Of a stretch of 56,177 bases of DNA, positions 9,839 to 20,084 are shown piece by piece. Under the pieces are notes generated by a model. That model did not search any database and had not been told where the DNA came from. It was given only the letters and a program-made list of their open reading frames with translations. Origin of the DNA: Enterobacter sp. CC120223-11. Its GTDB lineage: Bacteria > Pseudomonadota > Gammaproteobacteria > Enterobacterales > Enterobacteriaceae. The stretch is taken from NCBI RefSeq assembly GCF_900215375.1, contig NZ_OBEF01000025.1, forward strand, positions 1 to 56,177, in the 5' to 3' direction. Numbering within the stretch: position 1 is the first letter of the stretch; the number at the start of each line of letters is the position of its first letter. A program made the position numbers and the translations under genes.

Positions 9839-10027
9839 ATGCAGGTGAACGATCGCGTGACGGTCAAAACGGACGGCGGGCCGCGTCGACCGGGGGTTGT
9901 ACTGGCCGTGGAACAATTTAATGAAGGAACGATGTATCTGGTGTCGCTGGAGGATTACCCGATGGGGATCTGGTTCTTTAATGAGATCGGCCACGATGAC
10001 GGGGTCTTCGTCGAAAAGGTGGACTAA
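9839..10027 (+). CDS. dsrB: DsrB, small protein
   Basis: A 62-residue protein ([20 protein letters not shown]...) matching E. coli DsrB, whose expression depends on RpoS and is linked to DsrA. Function unknown. The GDRV-K-DGGP core resembles YodC (6533-6712), suggesting the two share a fold. A GGAG ribosome site lies 8 nt upstream. It is convergent with rcsA. Confidence 0.93.
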   Translation: MQVNDRVTVKTDGGPRRPGVVLAVEQFNEGTMYLVSLEDYPMGIWFFNEIGHDDGVFVEKVD

Positions 10028-10113
10028 TTTCTTTTCAGACAGGCAATGGCCGTGGCATCTTTCCGATCGCGCTGGCTGCCGTGCTTCTCTGGTAACGTTT
10101 TTGCGGTGAACGT

Positions 10114-10143
10114 GTTAAGGGGGCTCATCGACACCCCCTTAAC
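10114..10143. repeat. Perfect 10-bp stem-loop between convergent dsrB and rcsA
   Basis: GTTAAGGGGG (10114-10123) and CCCCCTTAAC (10134-10143) form a perfect hairpin with a 10-nt loop. No T tract follows on either strand, so it is not a canonical terminator, but its place between two convergent genes suggests a shared 3'-end or processing structure. Nothing else is recognisable in 10028-10263. Confidence 0.7.
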
Positions 10144-10263
10144 AATCCCGGCTTCCTTTTCCCGTTCGCGTGATGAAGAGCTCAAGGAAACGAAAGAACA
10201 TAAAGTGAACGGAACGATGCTACTCTGGCTAAACACGTTAGCAGCTAATCGCTGTACACTAAT

Positions 10264-10887
10264 TCATCGCATATTGACGTAAATTCCGCTGGTCACGTTA
10301 TCTGTCAATCGGACAACGTGATAAATAACCTGCTTATTATGCGTTTTTATTTTCTTTTTAATATTACCTTTATGTGATGATACCGTTTTCGCCTTAATAT
10401 TCATCTGATCGGATATTTGAATCGTGCCCTGACCAGACATCCACATTTTCAGCATGCTGGATTCAGTTCTGCTTAATGATAACGTCGGTATTTTAATTTT
10501 GCTAACATCTCCACCGATCTTTTGCAGGTAATCAGCCAGAATACCATCCAGTGATTCGGGCGTTATCGATTTGGAGCTGATAAGCAAATTATCTCTGACC
10601 AATAAATACTCATCGAAATGAATATTGGCAATCGCCATAAAGACGATAAACAGTGTCCTGGGGTGTTGATTAATGATCTGCTTTATATGCTGACTGCTTT
10701 CTGTATCGTGAATGAAGCAGTCTTCATTAATGAACACGACAGACGGGCTGAGAGCCCCGCAGGCCGCTTCAAGCTCACTGATGCTCTCGACGTCGCCGAT
10801 GTCACGCTTCTTTATCCCCCGGCTGGTCAAGTACCCGGTGAGTCCCAGCCGGGTGTAACTGCATAGATCCATAATAATCGTTGACAT
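10264..10887 (-). CDS. rcsA: RcsA, capsule co-regulator of the Rcs phosphorelay
   Basis: Unstable LuxR/NarL-type auxiliary regulator that forms a heterodimer with RcsB, activates colanic-acid (cps) genes and represses flagellar genes. The 207-residue protein begins [18 protein letters not shown] and ends with the GerE-type helix-turn-helix (about 135-200: [13 protein letters not shown]...[15 protein letters not shown]). The ATG at 10887 matches E. coli; a start at 10899 would add four residues. Its 280-bp upstream region carries an RcsAB-like box, so autoregulation is expected. It is the next gene after fliR on the same strand. Confidence 0.96.
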   Translation of the reverse strand: MSTIIMDLCSYTRLGLTGYLTSRGIKKRDIGDVESISELEAACGALSPSVVFINEDCFIHDTESSQHIKQIINQHPRTLFIVFMAIANIHFDEYLLVRDNLLISSKSITPESLDGILADYLQKIGGDVSKIKIPTLSLSRTESSMLKMWMSGQGTIQISDQMNIKAKTVSSHKGNIKKKIKTHNKQVIYHVVRLTDNVTSGIYVNMR

Positions 10888-11136
10888 GGTTACCCTCACT
10901 CAATGCATAACGATAATTAACCCATTACCCGATTGTTTTTTATTTGTCAGAGCGCGAAAAATCAGCTTTTGCAAAGAGAAAGTAACACAATCGAGCGGCT
11001 ACAACTATCCCGTAAAGTTACGTATAATTTGCCAGGAAACATCTTAAAGTAAAGTAAATGTTATGTTATGTGAGAAGGGTAAAAACAATTAACCCGCGCC
11101 AGATATATCCTGGTAGATGTTTTTGTGGTCGTGTTT

Positions 11137-11150
11137 TAAGAATATCCTTA
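11137..11150 (-). promoter_or_regulatory. RcsAB box upstream of rcsA
   Basis: TAAGAATATCCTTA matches 12 of 14 positions of the RcsAB consensus TAAGAATATTCCTA. It lies 250 bp upstream of the rcsA ATG and only 18 bp beyond the fliR stop codon. E. coli rcsA is known to be autoactivated through such a box. The rest of 10888-11167 is AT-rich with no gene. Confidence 0.7.
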
Positions 11151-11167
11151 GGATATCCCTTTTTATA

Positions 11168-11962
11168 TTAAGGAGAACTTATCTTTGGCATCTCGCTGAT
11201 AATATCTGCCAATAGATCGAATATTTCGCTGAATAAATGCTCACAGAAGGGGGCAATCAGCGGCATTAATGCCGCCATCAAAATAATGCCAACGGTCAGC
11301 GTAATCGGGAAACCGATGACAAACACCGAGAGCTGCGGAGCCATGCGGTTGAGCATGCCAAGCGCAAGGTTGATGGTCAGCAGCAGGGTAATAATCGGCA
11401 AGGCCAGCATCAGGCCATTGAGGAAGATAAGCCCCCCGGCGCGGCTCAGCGCCAAAAAGGCATTGCTGTTCAGCGGCTGCCCGCCAATCGGCAGCGTATG
11501 AAACGTGTCGACCAACAGGGAAATCAGCCAAAGGTGGCCGTTGAACACCAGAAACAGCAGCATTGCCAGCATATCCATAATGCGGGCCAGTACCGGCATG
11601 CTGAGGTGGCTGCTGGGGTCAACGAAAGTCGCAAACGAGAGGCCCATTTGCAGGCCAATCACTTCCCCGGCAAATCGCACCGCCGCAAAGGCAAACTGCA
11701 TGGTAAAGCCAAGCGCAATACCAATCAGGATCTGCTGCAACGCCAGCCACAACGCATTGGGGGAAAAGAGCGTCACATCGGTTGCCGGAAGCGCAGGGGC
11801 GATGATAAAGGTGATGATGATCCCAAGGCCGAGCTTCACGCGTTTGGGGACGGATTTTTCACTCAGCACTGGCGCCGTCATGATCAGCGCCAGCACCCGT
11901 AAAAGCGGCCAGAAGTACAGGCTAAGCCAGTGGACCCACTGATCGCTTGAAACGTGTAGCAT
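11168..11962 (-). CDS. fliR: FliR, flagellar export gate protein
   Basis: Inner-membrane component of the FliPQR core of the flagellar type III export gate. The 264-residue protein has six to seven hydrophobic helices and the conserved stretch [17 protein letters not shown]. Length compares with 261 in E. coli. Last gene of the fliL-fliM-fliN-fliO-fliP-fliQ-fliR run on this strand, 5 bp after fliQ. Confidence 0.97.
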   Translation of the reverse strand: MLHVSSDQWVHWLSLYFWPLLRVLALIMTAPVLSEKSVPKRVKLGLGIIITFIIAPALPATDVTLFSPNALWLALQQILIGIALGFTMQFAFAAVRFAGEVIGLQMGLSFATFVDPSSHLSMPVLARIMDMLAMLLFLVFNGHLWLISLLVDTFHTLPIGGQPLNSNAFLALSRAGGLIFLNGLMLALPIITLLLTINLALGMLNRMAPQLSVFVIGFPITLTVGIILMAALMPLIAPFCEHLFSEIFDLLADIISEMPKISSP

Positions 11963-11967
11963 CTGCT

Positions 11968-12237
11968 CTATCCAATGATGTAGGGCAGGTTGTTAAACAG
12001 CGTGCGCACATAGTCTAGCAGCAGGTTTAGCATCCACGGGCCCGCCACAATCATTGCCACGAACACGGCGATAATTTTTGGAATAAACGACAGGGTCATT
12101 TCGTTAATCTGCGTGGCAGCCTGCAAAATACTGATAAGCAAACCGGTGACCAGCGCCACCAGCAGCAGCGGAGCCGCCAGCGCCAGCGCGACCTTCATCG
12201 CTTCGGTGCCCATCATCATTACCGATTCAGGGGTCAT
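11968..12237 (-). CDS. fliQ: FliQ, flagellar export gate protein
   Basis: An 89-residue membrane hairpin of two helices (about residues 17-40 and 54-76) that packs with FliP and FliR in the export gate. Exact family length. It lies 11 bp after fliP and 5 bp before fliR. Confidence 0.97.
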   Translation of the reverse strand: MTPESVMMMGTEAMKVALALAAPLLLVALVTGLLISILQAATQINEMTLSFIPKIIAVFVAMIVAGPWMLNLLLDYVRTLFNNLPYIIG

Positions 12238-12248
12238 CGCGGCACTCC

Positions 12249-12986
12249 TTAACTGTAGAAACTTTGTGCAAGGGACCCGACCAGCAGCTGCCAGCCATCA
12301 ACCAGCACGAAAAGCATCAGCTTGAACGGCAGGGCGATAGTCGCCGGAGGCACCATCATCATCCCCAGCGCCATCAGCACGCTGGCTACTACCAGGTCGA
12401 TGATCAGGAACGGAATAAAAATGGTGAAGCCAATCTGGAAGGCGGTTTTCAGCTCGCTGGTGACGTAAGCGGGCAGCAAAATGCGCATCGGCACGGCTTC
12501 CGGGCCCTGAATTGGCGGCGTATTAGCAAGCTTTGCGAACAGGGCCAGGTCGGCTTCTCGCGTCTGGCGCAGCATAAATTCACGCAGCGGCTGCGAGCCC
12601 TTATCAATCGCCTGTTCAAGGGTGATTTTGTCTTCGCTGAATGGCTGATACGCGTCGTTGTAAATCTTGTCGATGACCGGCGACATAATGAAAAACGTCA
12701 GAAACAGCGCCAGCCCAAGCAATACCTGATTCGGCGGAGCGGAGGCGGTGCCGAGTGCGCTGCGCAGCAGGCCAAACACAATGATGATACGCGTGAAGCT
12801 TGTCATCATCAGCAAAATGGCGGGCAGGAAGGTGAGCGAGGTGATAAACACCAGCGTCTGCACCGGCAGCGACCAGCTCTGGCCGCCGTTCGGCAGCGGC
12901 TGGCTGACAAGCCCTGGCAACTGGGCGAAGGCCGCAGGGGAAAGCAGCCACAGCGTAACAAGCGAAAGGGACAACAGGCGGCGCAT
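12249..12986 (-). CDS. fliP: FliP, flagellar export gate protein
   Basis: Core subunit of the export gate. The 245-residue protein has a cleavable signal peptide (about residues 1-21, ending AAFAQ) followed by four membrane helices. It carries the FliP signatures [19 protein letters not shown] and [18 protein letters not shown]. The start codon overlaps the fliO stop as TGATG, indicating translational coupling. Confidence 0.97.
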   Translation of the reverse strand: MRRLLSLSLVTLWLLSPAAFAQLPGLVSQPLPNGGQSWSLPVQTLVFITSLTFLPAILLMMTSFTRIIIVFGLLRSALGTASAPPNQVLLGLALFLTFFIMSPVIDKIYNDAYQPFSEDKITLEQAIDKGSQPLREFMLRQTREADLALFAKLANTPPIQGPEAVPMRILLPAYVTSELKTAFQIGFTIFIPFLIIDLVVASVLMALGMMMVPPATIALPFKLMLFVLVDGWQLLVGSLAQSFYS

Positions 12987-13369
12987 CAGAGTCTCCCTGG
13001 ACGCTTAATCACGGACTTCATCAGGGAAGCAAAATCGGGGGTGTCCATCTTTGGGGCTTCCGGATCGATAATCTTTGGCGGCAGCTTATGCAGCAGCGAC
13101 ACCTGGCTTGCGGTCACGCCCAGCACCAGGCGTGCATCTTCAACATCAACAATAACAACCCGCTCACGCTGGCCCAGCGACGCGCTGGCGCTAACCTTCA
13201 GCTCTTTCGTCGCCGTCGTTTTCACACCGCTAAAACCAAAGCGCCTGGCGAGCCACGCCGCCGCCAGAATCAGCAAAATGATGCCGAGCAGCGCGCCGCT
13301 GACCGTAATCAGCGGGGAAGCGGGCGAGGCCGTCGGGGCCGGGTGCGAAATGACAGCCTGGGGTTTCAT
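12986..13369 (-). CDS. fliO: FliO, export gate assembly protein
   Basis: Single-pass membrane protein that aids FliP stability and assembly. The 127-residue protein has one helix (about 23-41) and a cytoplasmic tail with the conserved [20 protein letters not shown]. The N-terminal part is variable, as usual for FliO. It lies 2 bp after fliN and overlaps fliP by 1 bp. Confidence 0.95.
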   Translation of the reverse strand: MKPQAVISHPAPTASPASPLITVSGALLGIILLILAAAWLARRFGFSGVKTTATKELKVSASASLGQRERVVIVDVEDARLVLGVTASQVSLLHKLPPKIIDPEAPKMDTPDFASLMKSVIKRPGRL

Positions 13370-13371
13370 GT

Positions 13372-13782
13372 TTAGCGGCTCAGGCGACGCATACGCTCGG
13401 ATGGCGTAATGATGTCGGTGATGCGCACGCCGTACTTATCGGCCACGACAACAACTTCACCCTGAGCAATCAGATAGCCGTTGATCAGGATATCGAGCGG
13501 TTCACCGGCCAGACCGTCCAGAGAGACGACGGAACCCTGCGTCAGGCGCAGCAGCTCTTTAATCGTCATCCGTGTGCGACCCAGTTCGACGGTCAGCTTG
13601 ACCGGAATGTCCATGATCAGGTCGATGTCCTGCAGGGTGCCGCTCACGTCGCCGCCGCCTAACTGCTGGAAGACCGCATCCGCGGCGCTTTTGCCTGCGG
13701 ATTTCTGTTCGCCCAACGCTTCAGCCCACAGATCGTCCATATCGCCAGCGTTGCCATCGGACGGATTATTCATATCACTCAT
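13372..13782 (-). CDS. fliN: FliN, flagellar motor switch protein
   Basis: C-ring component with SpoA fold. The 136-residue protein has a variable acidic N-terminus and the C-terminal SpoA domain (about 50-130) with MDIPVKLTVELGRTRMTIKE and GVRITDIITPSERMRRL. It overlaps the fliM stop by 4 bp (ATGA). Confidence 0.97.
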   Translation of the reverse strand: MSDMNNPSDGNAGDMDDLWAEALGEQKSAGKSAADAVFQQLGGGDVSGTLQDIDLIMDIPVKLTVELGRTRMTIKELLRLTQGSVVSLDGLAGEPLDILINGYLIAQGEVVVVADKYGVRITDIITPSERMRRLSR

Positions 13783-14783
13783 TTGGGCTGTTCCTCGTTC
13801 AGCGAGTTCAAAATCGGGTTAATCAAATGCTCAACGCGCAGCGCGTACTGACCGTTGACCGTGCCGTACTGGCTGGTCAGCACCGGGACGCCATCCACGT
13901 GGGCGATAATGCGGTCCGGTTTGTCGATCGGCAGCACGTCACCGGGCTGTAGTTTTAGTATTTGCGACAGGCGCAGGGAGACGTCGGCAAAGTTGGCCAC
14001 CAGCTCCAGCTCCGAATGCTGCACCTGGCGCACCAGGTTTTCACGCCAGTTCTGATCTTCGCTGCGGGAGTTTTCCAGCGGCGGATTCACCAGCAGCTCG
14101 CGCAGTGGTTCAATCATGCTGAACGGCAGGCAGATGTTAAATTCGCCGGTCAGGTTGCCAATTTCCACATGGAACGGCGTGTTCACCACGATATCGTTCG
14201 GCGAGGTGGTGATGTTGGTGAACTTCACCTGCATCTCCGAACGCACGTATTCGACTTCCAGTGGGTTAATCGCCTTCCACGCGTCGCTGTAGCCTTCCAG
14301 CGCCAGCTTCAGCATGCGGTTGATCACACGCTGCTCGGTATGGGTGAACTCACGGCCTTCCACCTTGGTCGGGAAGCGTCCGTCGCCGCCAAACAGGTTG
14401 TCTACAGCGATAAACACGAGGCTTGGCGAGAACACGAACAGACCCGTGCCGCGCAGCGGCTTCAGGTGGATCAGGTTCAGGTTGGTCGGCACCGGCAGGT
14501 TGCGGGCAAACTCGTGATACGGCTGAATGCGAATCGCCCCGACGGTGATGTCCGGGCTACGGCGCAGCAGGTTGAACAGCCCCATACGGAACTGACGCGC
14601 AAAACGCTCGTTGATGATCTCCAGCGCCTGTAAGCGCTCGCGCACCACGCGACGCTGGGTATTGGGATCGTAGGGACGAATGTCGCTCTCGCCGGAGGCT
14701 CCGGGCTGAGGTTCGTCGTTCTTATCGCTGTCGCCGTTCAGCAGTGCATCAATTTCGGCCTGAGAAAGAATACTGTCGCCCAT
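13779..14783 (-). CDS. fliM: FliM, flagellar motor switch protein
   Basis: C-ring protein that binds phospho-CheY. The 334-residue protein begins with the CheY-binding peptide ILSQAEIDALLNG (residues 4-16), then the middle domain, and a C-terminal SpoA domain homologous to FliN. It starts 4 bp after fliL and overlaps fliN. Confidence 0.97.
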   Translation of the reverse strand: MGDSILSQAEIDALLNGDSDKNDEPQPGASGESDIRPYDPNTQRRVVRERLQALEIINERFARQFRMGLFNLLRRSPDITVGAIRIQPYHEFARNLPVPTNLNLIHLKPLRGTGLFVFSPSLVFIAVDNLFGGDGRFPTKVEGREFTHTEQRVINRMLKLALEGYSDAWKAINPLEVEYVRSEMQVKFTNITTSPNDIVVNTPFHVEIGNLTGEFNICLPFSMIEPLRELLVNPPLENSRSEDQNWRENLVRQVQHSELELVANFADVSLRLSQILKLQPGDVLPIDKPDRIIAHVDGVPVLTSQYGTVNGQYALRVEHLINPILNSLNEEQPK

Positions 14784-14787
14784 GGGA

Positions 14788-15255
14788 TTACCGCAGAATG
14801 AAAGCTGTATACAGCACGTCAGTCACTTCCTGCTTCGGCTGGCCCGCCACCAGCGGTGGGGCAAGTGTCTGTTTAATGGCGTTGACCAGATCCTGCTTGC
14901 CGGTGTCGGTGGCAAGCTTCGCCGCGTCCTGACGCGAGAACAGCAGCAGCAGTCGGCTGCGCACTTCCGGCAGGTAGTCGTTCAGGCGAGTACGGGTCGC
15001 TTCGTCCTTCAGGCGCAGCGTAATACCAATGTAGAGCACGCGATCGGCATCGCCCAGGTTCACCGTGAAGGTGTCCAGTGCCCAGAACACCGGGGCCGGT
15101 GGCGGAGGTGGCTCTTTCTTGGCCTCAGCAGAGGGCTGCTGTTGCAGACGCCAGTAGCTGTAGCCTGCGGTGGCGCAGGCGGCGAGCGTCACCAGCACCA
15201 GCAGCGGGATCCAGATTGAGCGCTTGCTTTTCTTTGCGATCGCGGTGTCAGTCAT
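14788..15255 (-). CDS. fliL: FliL, flagellar basal-body-associated protein
   Basis: Single-pass inner-membrane protein that supports the stator-rotor interface under load. The 155-residue protein has a basic N-terminus, a helix at about 16-34 and a proline-rich linker before the periplasmic domain ([14 protein letters not shown]...). It opens the fliLMNOPQR run after a 105-bp gap from fliK. Confidence 0.96.
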   Translation of the reverse strand: MTDTAIAKKSKRSIWIPLLVLVTLAACATAGYSYWRLQQQPSAEAKKEPPPPPAPVFWALDTFTVNLGDADRVLYIGITLRLKDEATRTRLNDYLPEVRSRLLLLFSRQDAAKLATDTGKQDLVNAIKQTLAPPLVAGQPKQEVTDVLYTAFILR

Positions 15256-15360
15256 CTGTTACGGCTTTCCTGTATTGAGTACTGCTAATCAGGTGATTAT
15301 CCCGACTTAAGTCCGCCTCAAAGGGCGGAAAAGACGGGAATAATCGTGCTACCTCTGGCG

Positions 15361-16569
15361 TTAGGCGAAGGTGTCGACAATGCCGTTGCCCCGGGCCTGC
15401 GCCTGCAGGCTGACGGGAACGCTCAGCGTCTCTTCGTTATCGGAAGGATTTGCCCGACCTTCAGCAAAACGTTGCGAGGAAGACTGCCCGAAAGCCGATT
15501 GTTGCTGCTGTCCGGCAAAGCTTTCGCTGCTGACGTTGCTCTGCGAAAGCTGAATGCCGTTATCCGCCAGCTGCGTGCGCAGAGTCGGGATGGCCGCTTC
15601 CAGCGCCGCACGCACATGGCTGTGCGGGGAAACCATCTGGATTTGCGCCTGATTGTCGTCAATTTTAAGGGTGATATTCACCTGGCCCAGGTTCTCCGGG
15701 TGCAGCTTCAGTTCAGCGGTCTGCTGGCCCTGACGGGTGAACAGGGTGATATGCTGGCTGACGTTCTGCTGCCACTCCGGTGTGCCGAGTTGAGAGTTGA
15801 CGGTCACCACAGGGTGGGTATTGACCGTGGCGGTGGCATTGCTGATAACGGGCGCGGTGGTCGCGACAGGGGCTGCGGCGGAAAGCGTGCTGTCTGCCTC
15901 AGCTTTTGCGGCAATGGATGCCACCAGTGGCGTTGCCTGGCTGCTGGCGTCATCAGTATGGACTGCCTGCACGCCGTGCCCGGTTTGTGCCACCGCAAAC
16001 TCTTTCCCTGAGGAATGGCGGGCGTCTGGGGTGATGTTGGCAGAAGCTAATTCCGCGAAGCCTTTAACACCAGAGCCCGCTGAGGCAGCGACAGCATCAC
16101 CAGAAATGGCGGGTGTTGCTGCGGTGGCCTGAGCGGTGTGCGGCAGCATCGCCATCAGCGCGCTTAAACCCGCCAGATCTTCTTCGCTGAGCGTCGGCTT
16201 CTCTTCGGCCTTTTGCAGATCTTTGGTCAGCTGTTTGACCACGTCGCTTTTCGCTTCCGGGGTAAGCGCGCTCACCAGTGACTGTGCGTCAGTGAGTGTC
16301 GTCAGATCGATTTTTTGCGTATCGTCTTCACCTTGCTGTGCGAGCAGTTGGCTGAGCGTGGCTTTCGCATCACCCTGTGGCAGCTTCTGGCTTGCTTCCT
16401 GTAAATCAGCAAGCGTCAGCTTGCCCTCTTTACCCGTTTTCCCGGACATAGCGCCGGAGAGCAGGGCAAAAAAGTCCTGGGCGCCACCTGCGTCGGTACC
16501 GGCGATGCCGCCCGTTTGTGCGCTTGCGATATCGGTCTCACTGACGAGAATTTTCGGCAGAGTAATCAT
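15361..16569 (-). CDS. fliK: FliK, hook-length control protein
   Basis: Secreted ruler protein that measures hook length and switches export specificity through FlhB. The 402-residue protein has an Ala/Thr/Ser/Val-rich low-complexity middle (about 140-265) and the conserved C-terminal domain (about 275-370: [20 protein letters not shown]). It overlaps fliJ by 4 bp. Confidence 0.95.
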   Translation of the reverse strand: MITLPKILVSETDIASAQTGGIAGTDAGGAQDFFALLSGAMSGKTGKEGKLTLADLQEASQKLPQGDAKATLSQLLAQQGEDDTQKIDLTTLTDAQSLVSALTPEAKSDVVKQLTKDLQKAEEKPTLSEEDLAGLSALMAMLPHTAQATAATPAISGDAVAASAGSGVKGFAELASANITPDARHSSGKEFAVAQTGHGVQAVHTDDASSQATPLVASIAAKAEADSTLSAAAPVATTAPVISNATATVNTHPVVTVNSQLGTPEWQQNVSQHITLFTRQGQQTAELKLHPENLGQVNITLKIDDNQAQIQMVSPHSHVRAALEAAIPTLRTQLADNGIQLSQSNVSSESFAGQQQQSAFGQSSSQRFAEGRANPSDNEETLSVPVSLQAQARGNGIVDTFA

Positions 16570-17009
16570 TCGGGTTTCCTTAAGGTGGCACGCTGGGCGA
16601 ACTCATCCATTTTCTTCTGGTCCAGACGGTTTTCTGCCAGCAGCGTGGCGGCGGCCTGTCTGTCCTGGAGCGTCTGCCATGCCTGCAAACGCTGTTTTTT
16701 CTCGCGCCAGGCGTTGAGCGCCTGCTCGACCCTGCGGTTCCACTGCAGAAGCTGCTGGCGATGCTGATCGATAGCCTTCTCCAGGGTCTGAATAAATTGC
16801 TGATAGTTCTGCCAGCGCAGGCTGGCCATGCCCTGAGACAGGGTGTCGTTCAGGCTGGTCTGGTACTCAAGCTGATAATCCATCAGCATCTTCAGCTGTT
16901 CTTCCGCCTGCTGGCAGCCGCGCCGCATCTCGCCAAGCTGCAGGGCGGCGTTGTCGACTTCTTTCTCGGCCAGCTCTTTGAGCGTGGCTAAGGCACCGTG
17001 TTCTGCCAT
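16566..17009 (-). CDS. fliJ: FliJ, export apparatus stalk/chaperone-escort protein
   Basis: A 147-residue, almost wholly helical coiled-coil protein rich in Gln, Glu, Leu and Ala. It links the FliI ATPase ring to FlhA. Length equals E. coli FliJ (147). It lies 12 bp after fliI and overlaps fliK by 4 bp. Confidence 0.95.
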   Translation of the reverse strand: MAEHGALATLKELAEKEVDNAALQLGEMRRGCQQAEEQLKMLMDYQLEYQTSLNDTLSQGMASLRWQNYQQFIQTLEKAIDQHRQQLLQWNRRVEQALNAWREKKQRLQAWQTLQDRQAAATLLAENRLDQKKMDEFAQRATLRKPE

Positions 17010-17021
17010 GTCGGTCTCCTG

Positions 17022-18392
17022 TTAAGCGGCCGGGAAGATGATGTCCAGAGCCTGGAGGGAGTCATTCCAGTCCGCTTTTTCGAAAATACCCTGTTGCAGA
17101 AAGCCCTCCAGCTGCGGCCACAGCGCGATGGCCTTGTCGAGCATCGGGTCGCTGCCTTTGGCATAGGCGCCGACGCTCACCAGGTCGCGGTTGCGCTGGA
17201 AGCTTGAGAGCAGTTGTTTGAAGTTTCTCACCCGCGCGTAGTGCTTCTCGGTAATGAGCGCCGTCATGGCGCGGCTGATGGAGGCTTCGATGTCGATGGC
17301 CGGATAGTGGCCCGCTTCCGCCAGGCGGCGGGACAGCACGATGTGGCCGTCAAGGATCGCACGGGCCGAGTCGGCGATCGGATCCTGCTGATCGTCCCCC
17401 TCGGTGAGCACGGTATAAAAGGCGGTGACCGATCCGCCGCCGCTGATGCCGTTCCCGGCGCGTTCCACCAGCGCGGGCAGCTTGGCAAACACCGAAGGCG
17501 GGTAGCCTTTGGTGGCAGGCGGTTCGCCGATGGCGAGGGCGATTTCTCGCTGAGCCATCGCGTAGCGGGTAAGCGAATCCATGATCAGCAAAACGTGCTG
17601 ACCGCGGTCGCGAAAATCTTCGGCAATGCGCGTGGCGTAGGCCGCGCCCTGCATACGTAACAGGGGAGAGACGTCCGCTGGAGCGGCGATCACGACTGAA
17701 CGCGCGCGTCCGTCTGCCCCGAGAATGTTTTCGATAAAGTCTTTTACTTCACGACCACGCTCGCCGATAAGCCCGACCACAATCACGTCGGCCTGGGTGT
17801 AGCGCGCCATCATGCCGAGCAGGACTGATTTGCCGACGCCGGAACCGGCAAACAGGCCCATACGCTGGCCGCGCCCGACGGTGAGCAGGGCGTTAATGGG
17901 GCGCACGCCAGTGTCGAGCACGTGTTCAATGGCTGTACGCTGCAACGGGTTGAACGGCTGGGTGATCAGCGCGCCGGTTTCGGTGGTATCAGGCGCGGGC
18001 AGGCCGTCGAGCGGTTTTCCTGCGCCGTCGAGCACGCGGCCTAAAAGCGCCGGACCAAGCGGTAACTGCTTCCCGCTTTGCAGGCCGTCACCCGAAGCGT
18101 TGCGCGCATAGACGCGTGCGCCAGGCAGAATGCCTTCCACTTCTTCCAGCGGCATCAGAAATAAGCGATGACCGTTAAAGCCGACCACTTCGCTCTCCAC
18201 TTCGCGCACTTCACCGTTTTCCAGACGCTCAATGACGCAGGTTGCGCCGAGCGGCAGCTGAAGCCCCGTGGCTTCCAGCACCAGCCCGGTGGCGCGGGTC
18301 AGTCGCCCGTAGCGGCGCACCGACGGCAGCAGCGCCATTTTGGTCTCGAAGTTATCCAGCGTGGTGAGCCAGCGGGTCAGACGGGCGGTCAT
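17022..18392 (-). CDS. fliI: FliI, flagellum-specific ATPase
   Basis: Hexameric F1-beta-like ATPase of the export apparatus. The 456-residue protein has the Walker A loop [15 protein letters not shown] (about 172-186) and Walker B region [18 protein letters not shown]. The ATG at 18392 gives MTARLTRWL, matching E. coli. A start 30 bp upstream would add non-homologous residues. The ATG overlaps the fliH stop as TGATG. Confidence 0.97.
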   Translation of the reverse strand: MTARLTRWLTTLDNFETKMALLPSVRRYGRLTRATGLVLEATGLQLPLGATCVIERLENGEVREVESEVVGFNGHRLFLMPLEEVEGILPGARVYARNASGDGLQSGKQLPLGPALLGRVLDGAGKPLDGLPAPDTTETGALITQPFNPLQRTAIEHVLDTGVRPINALLTVGRGQRMGLFAGSGVGKSVLLGMMARYTQADVIVVGLIGERGREVKDFIENILGADGRARSVVIAAPADVSPLLRMQGAAYATRIAEDFRDRGQHVLLIMDSLTRYAMAQREIALAIGEPPATKGYPPSVFAKLPALVERAGNGISGGGSVTAFYTVLTEGDDQQDPIADSARAILDGHIVLSRRLAEAGHYPAIDIEASISRAMTALITEKHYARVRNFKQLLSSFQRNRDLVSVGAYAKGSDPMLDKAIALWPQLEGFLQQGIFEKADWNDSLQALDIIFPAA

Positions 18393-19090
18393 CAGATGAC
18401 TCCCGGAGCGGCCAGGCGGCACAGCTCCTGCCAGCGCGTGGCAACGCTGGCGTCGAGATCGCCCTCATCGGCGGAGACTTTGCAGCCACCGTGATGCAGT
18501 GAAGGATCGCCGCGCAGCCGCCAGCCGTGCAGGTTCAGCGTGGCGCCGACCATCTCTTCGACGCGCTGTAAATCATCCGGATGGACGCGCAGCTGCGGCT
18601 TCCCGCTGAATAGCGGCTCCTGCTGTAACAACCCCTGAATCTGTTTGATCAGCGCCGAGTTATCGACAATCGGCGCCTGGCCTATCACCTGGCGAGCGGC
18701 TTCCAGCGCCATTTGCATCAGGCGAGAGGCGATCACGCTGTCGAGTGCGTCCAGGGTGTGCTGAAACTCGCTCACCAGCTGCTGCATTCTGGCGTGCAGC
18801 GGCACCTGCTGCTGCTGGGCCTGCGCCAGACCCTGTTCCTGGCCCTGCGCTAATCCTTCCTGATACCCCTGAGACTGCCCGGCAGCGCGACCTTCGGCGA
18901 GGCCCGCGTTGTAGCCCTGCTCATGGGCCTGCATCTGGATCTGCGCCAGCTGCTGTTGCAGCTTTTGCTCCTCCGATATTTCATCGACCGGCTCGGTGTC
19001 TGTATGTTCGGCAATTTCCGGCACAAAGGCCTGCATCGGCGGGGCCAGGTCGTCAGGCTGCCAGACTTTCCACGGCATGGCATCAGACAT
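18392..19090 (-). CDS. fliH: FliH, negative regulator of FliI
   Basis: Dimeric stalk protein that anchors FliI to the C-ring through FliN. The 232-residue protein has a conserved N-terminus ([14 protein letters not shown]), a Gln-rich helix with a GxxxG-type repeat ([19 protein letters not shown], about 61-79) and the C-terminal globular domain. The ATG at 19090 matches E. coli and overlaps fliG by 8 bp. Confidence 0.95.
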   Translation of the reverse strand: MSDAMPWKVWQPDDLAPPMQAFVPEIAEHTDTEPVDEISEEQKLQQQLAQIQMQAHEQGYNAGLAEGRAAGQSQGYQEGLAQGQEQGLAQAQQQQVPLHARMQQLVSEFQHTLDALDSVIASRLMQMALEAARQVIGQAPIVDNSALIKQIQGLLQQEPLFSGKPQLRVHPDDLQRVEEMVGATLNLHGWRLRGDPSLHHGGCKVSADEGDLDASVATRWQELCRLAAPGVI

Positions 19091-20084
19091 AGGTATCGTC
19101 TCCGCTGCCAATCACCATCTCGCCGGTTTCCGCCAGACGACGCACAATAAGCAGAATCGCTTTCTGTTCGTTCTCCACCTGAGACAGACGCACCGGGCCA
19201 CGGTTGGCGAGGTCGTCGCGCAGGATGTCCGCCGCACGCTGCGACATGTTGCGCAGGAACTTCTCGCGCAGCGGCTGCTCGGCGCCTTTGAGAGCGATAA
19301 GCAGGGATTCTGAATCCACTTCCTGCAGCAGGCGCTGGATACTGCGGTCGTCCACTTCGACCAGGTTCTCGAACAGGAACATCTCGTCGATGATCTTCTG
19401 TGCCAGCTCGCCGTCGAACTCGCGCACGGCGGTGATGACCGCTTCTTCCTGCTGGGTTTTCATCAGGTTGATGATTTCCGCCGCCGTTCTCACGCCGCCC
19501 ATTTTGCTGCGCTTGAGGTTCTGGCCGTCGAGCAGGTTGTTCAGCACTTCTGTCAGCTCCGCCAGCGCCGCTGGCTGCACGCCGCCGAAGGTAGCGATAC
19601 GCAGCATCACGTCGTGACGCAGGCGCTCGTCGAACAGCGCCAGAATATCCGCCGCCTGGCCACGTTTGAGGTGGACAAGAATGGTGGCGATGATCTGCGG
19701 GTGCTCGTCGCGAATAAGGTCGGCGGCACTCTGCGGCTCCATAAAGTTGAGGGTTTCGATGCCGCTGGTGGTTTCGTTGGTTTCCAGAATATCTTCGAGC
19801 AGGCTGTTGGCGCGCTCTTCACCGAGCGCCTTCACCAGCACGGAGCGCAGGTATTCGTTGGCGTTGACGTTCAGTGCGGCAAACTGTTCGGCTTCCTGCT
19901 CAAACTCAGCCAGGACTTCGGTCAGCTGCTTGTTGGAGATCTGACGCACGTTGGCCATTGCTGCACTGAGCGTCTGCACTTCGCGCGTGTTGAGGTGCTT
20001 GAACACCTCCGCCGCGCGGTCTTCGCCAATGGTCATCAGCAGGATGACGCTTTTATCGGTACCGCTAAGGGTGGCATTACTCAT
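19083..20084 (-). CDS. fliG: FliG, flagellar motor switch protein
   Basis: Rotor protein that joins the MS ring to the C-ring and carries the torque-generating charged residues. The 333-residue protein is built of armadillo-like helical repeats. It contains the EHPQ motif ([15 protein letters not shown]) and the C-terminal charged helix near [15 protein letters not shown]. It overlaps fliF by 8 bp. Confidence 0.97.
   Translation of the reverse strand: MSNATLSGTDKSVILLMTIGEDRAAEVFKHLNTREVQTLSAAMANVRQISNKQLTEVLAEFEQEAEQFAALNVNANEYLRSVLVKALGEERANSLLEDILETNETTSGIETLNFMEPQSAADLIRDEHPQIIATILVHLKRGQAADILALFDERLRHDVMLRIATFGGVQPAALAELTEVLNNLLDGQNLKRSKMGGVRTAAEIINLMKTQQEEAVITAVREFDGELAQKIIDEMFLFENLVEVDDRSIQRLLQEVDSESLLIALKGAEQPLREKFLRNMSQRAADILRDDLANRGPVRLSQVENEQKAILLIVRRLAETGEMVIGSGDDTYV

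Noticed and set aside
10046..10282. 78-codon plus-strand ORF between dsrB and rcsA
   Set aside because: No ribosome site or recognisable homology. It crosses a perfect stem-loop and runs into the 3' end of rcsA.
12264..13409. 381-codon plus-strand ORF opposite fliP-fliO
   Set aside because: It spans two real genes and their overlap, with a composition (Gln/Arg/His-rich) typical of antisense frames of membrane genes.
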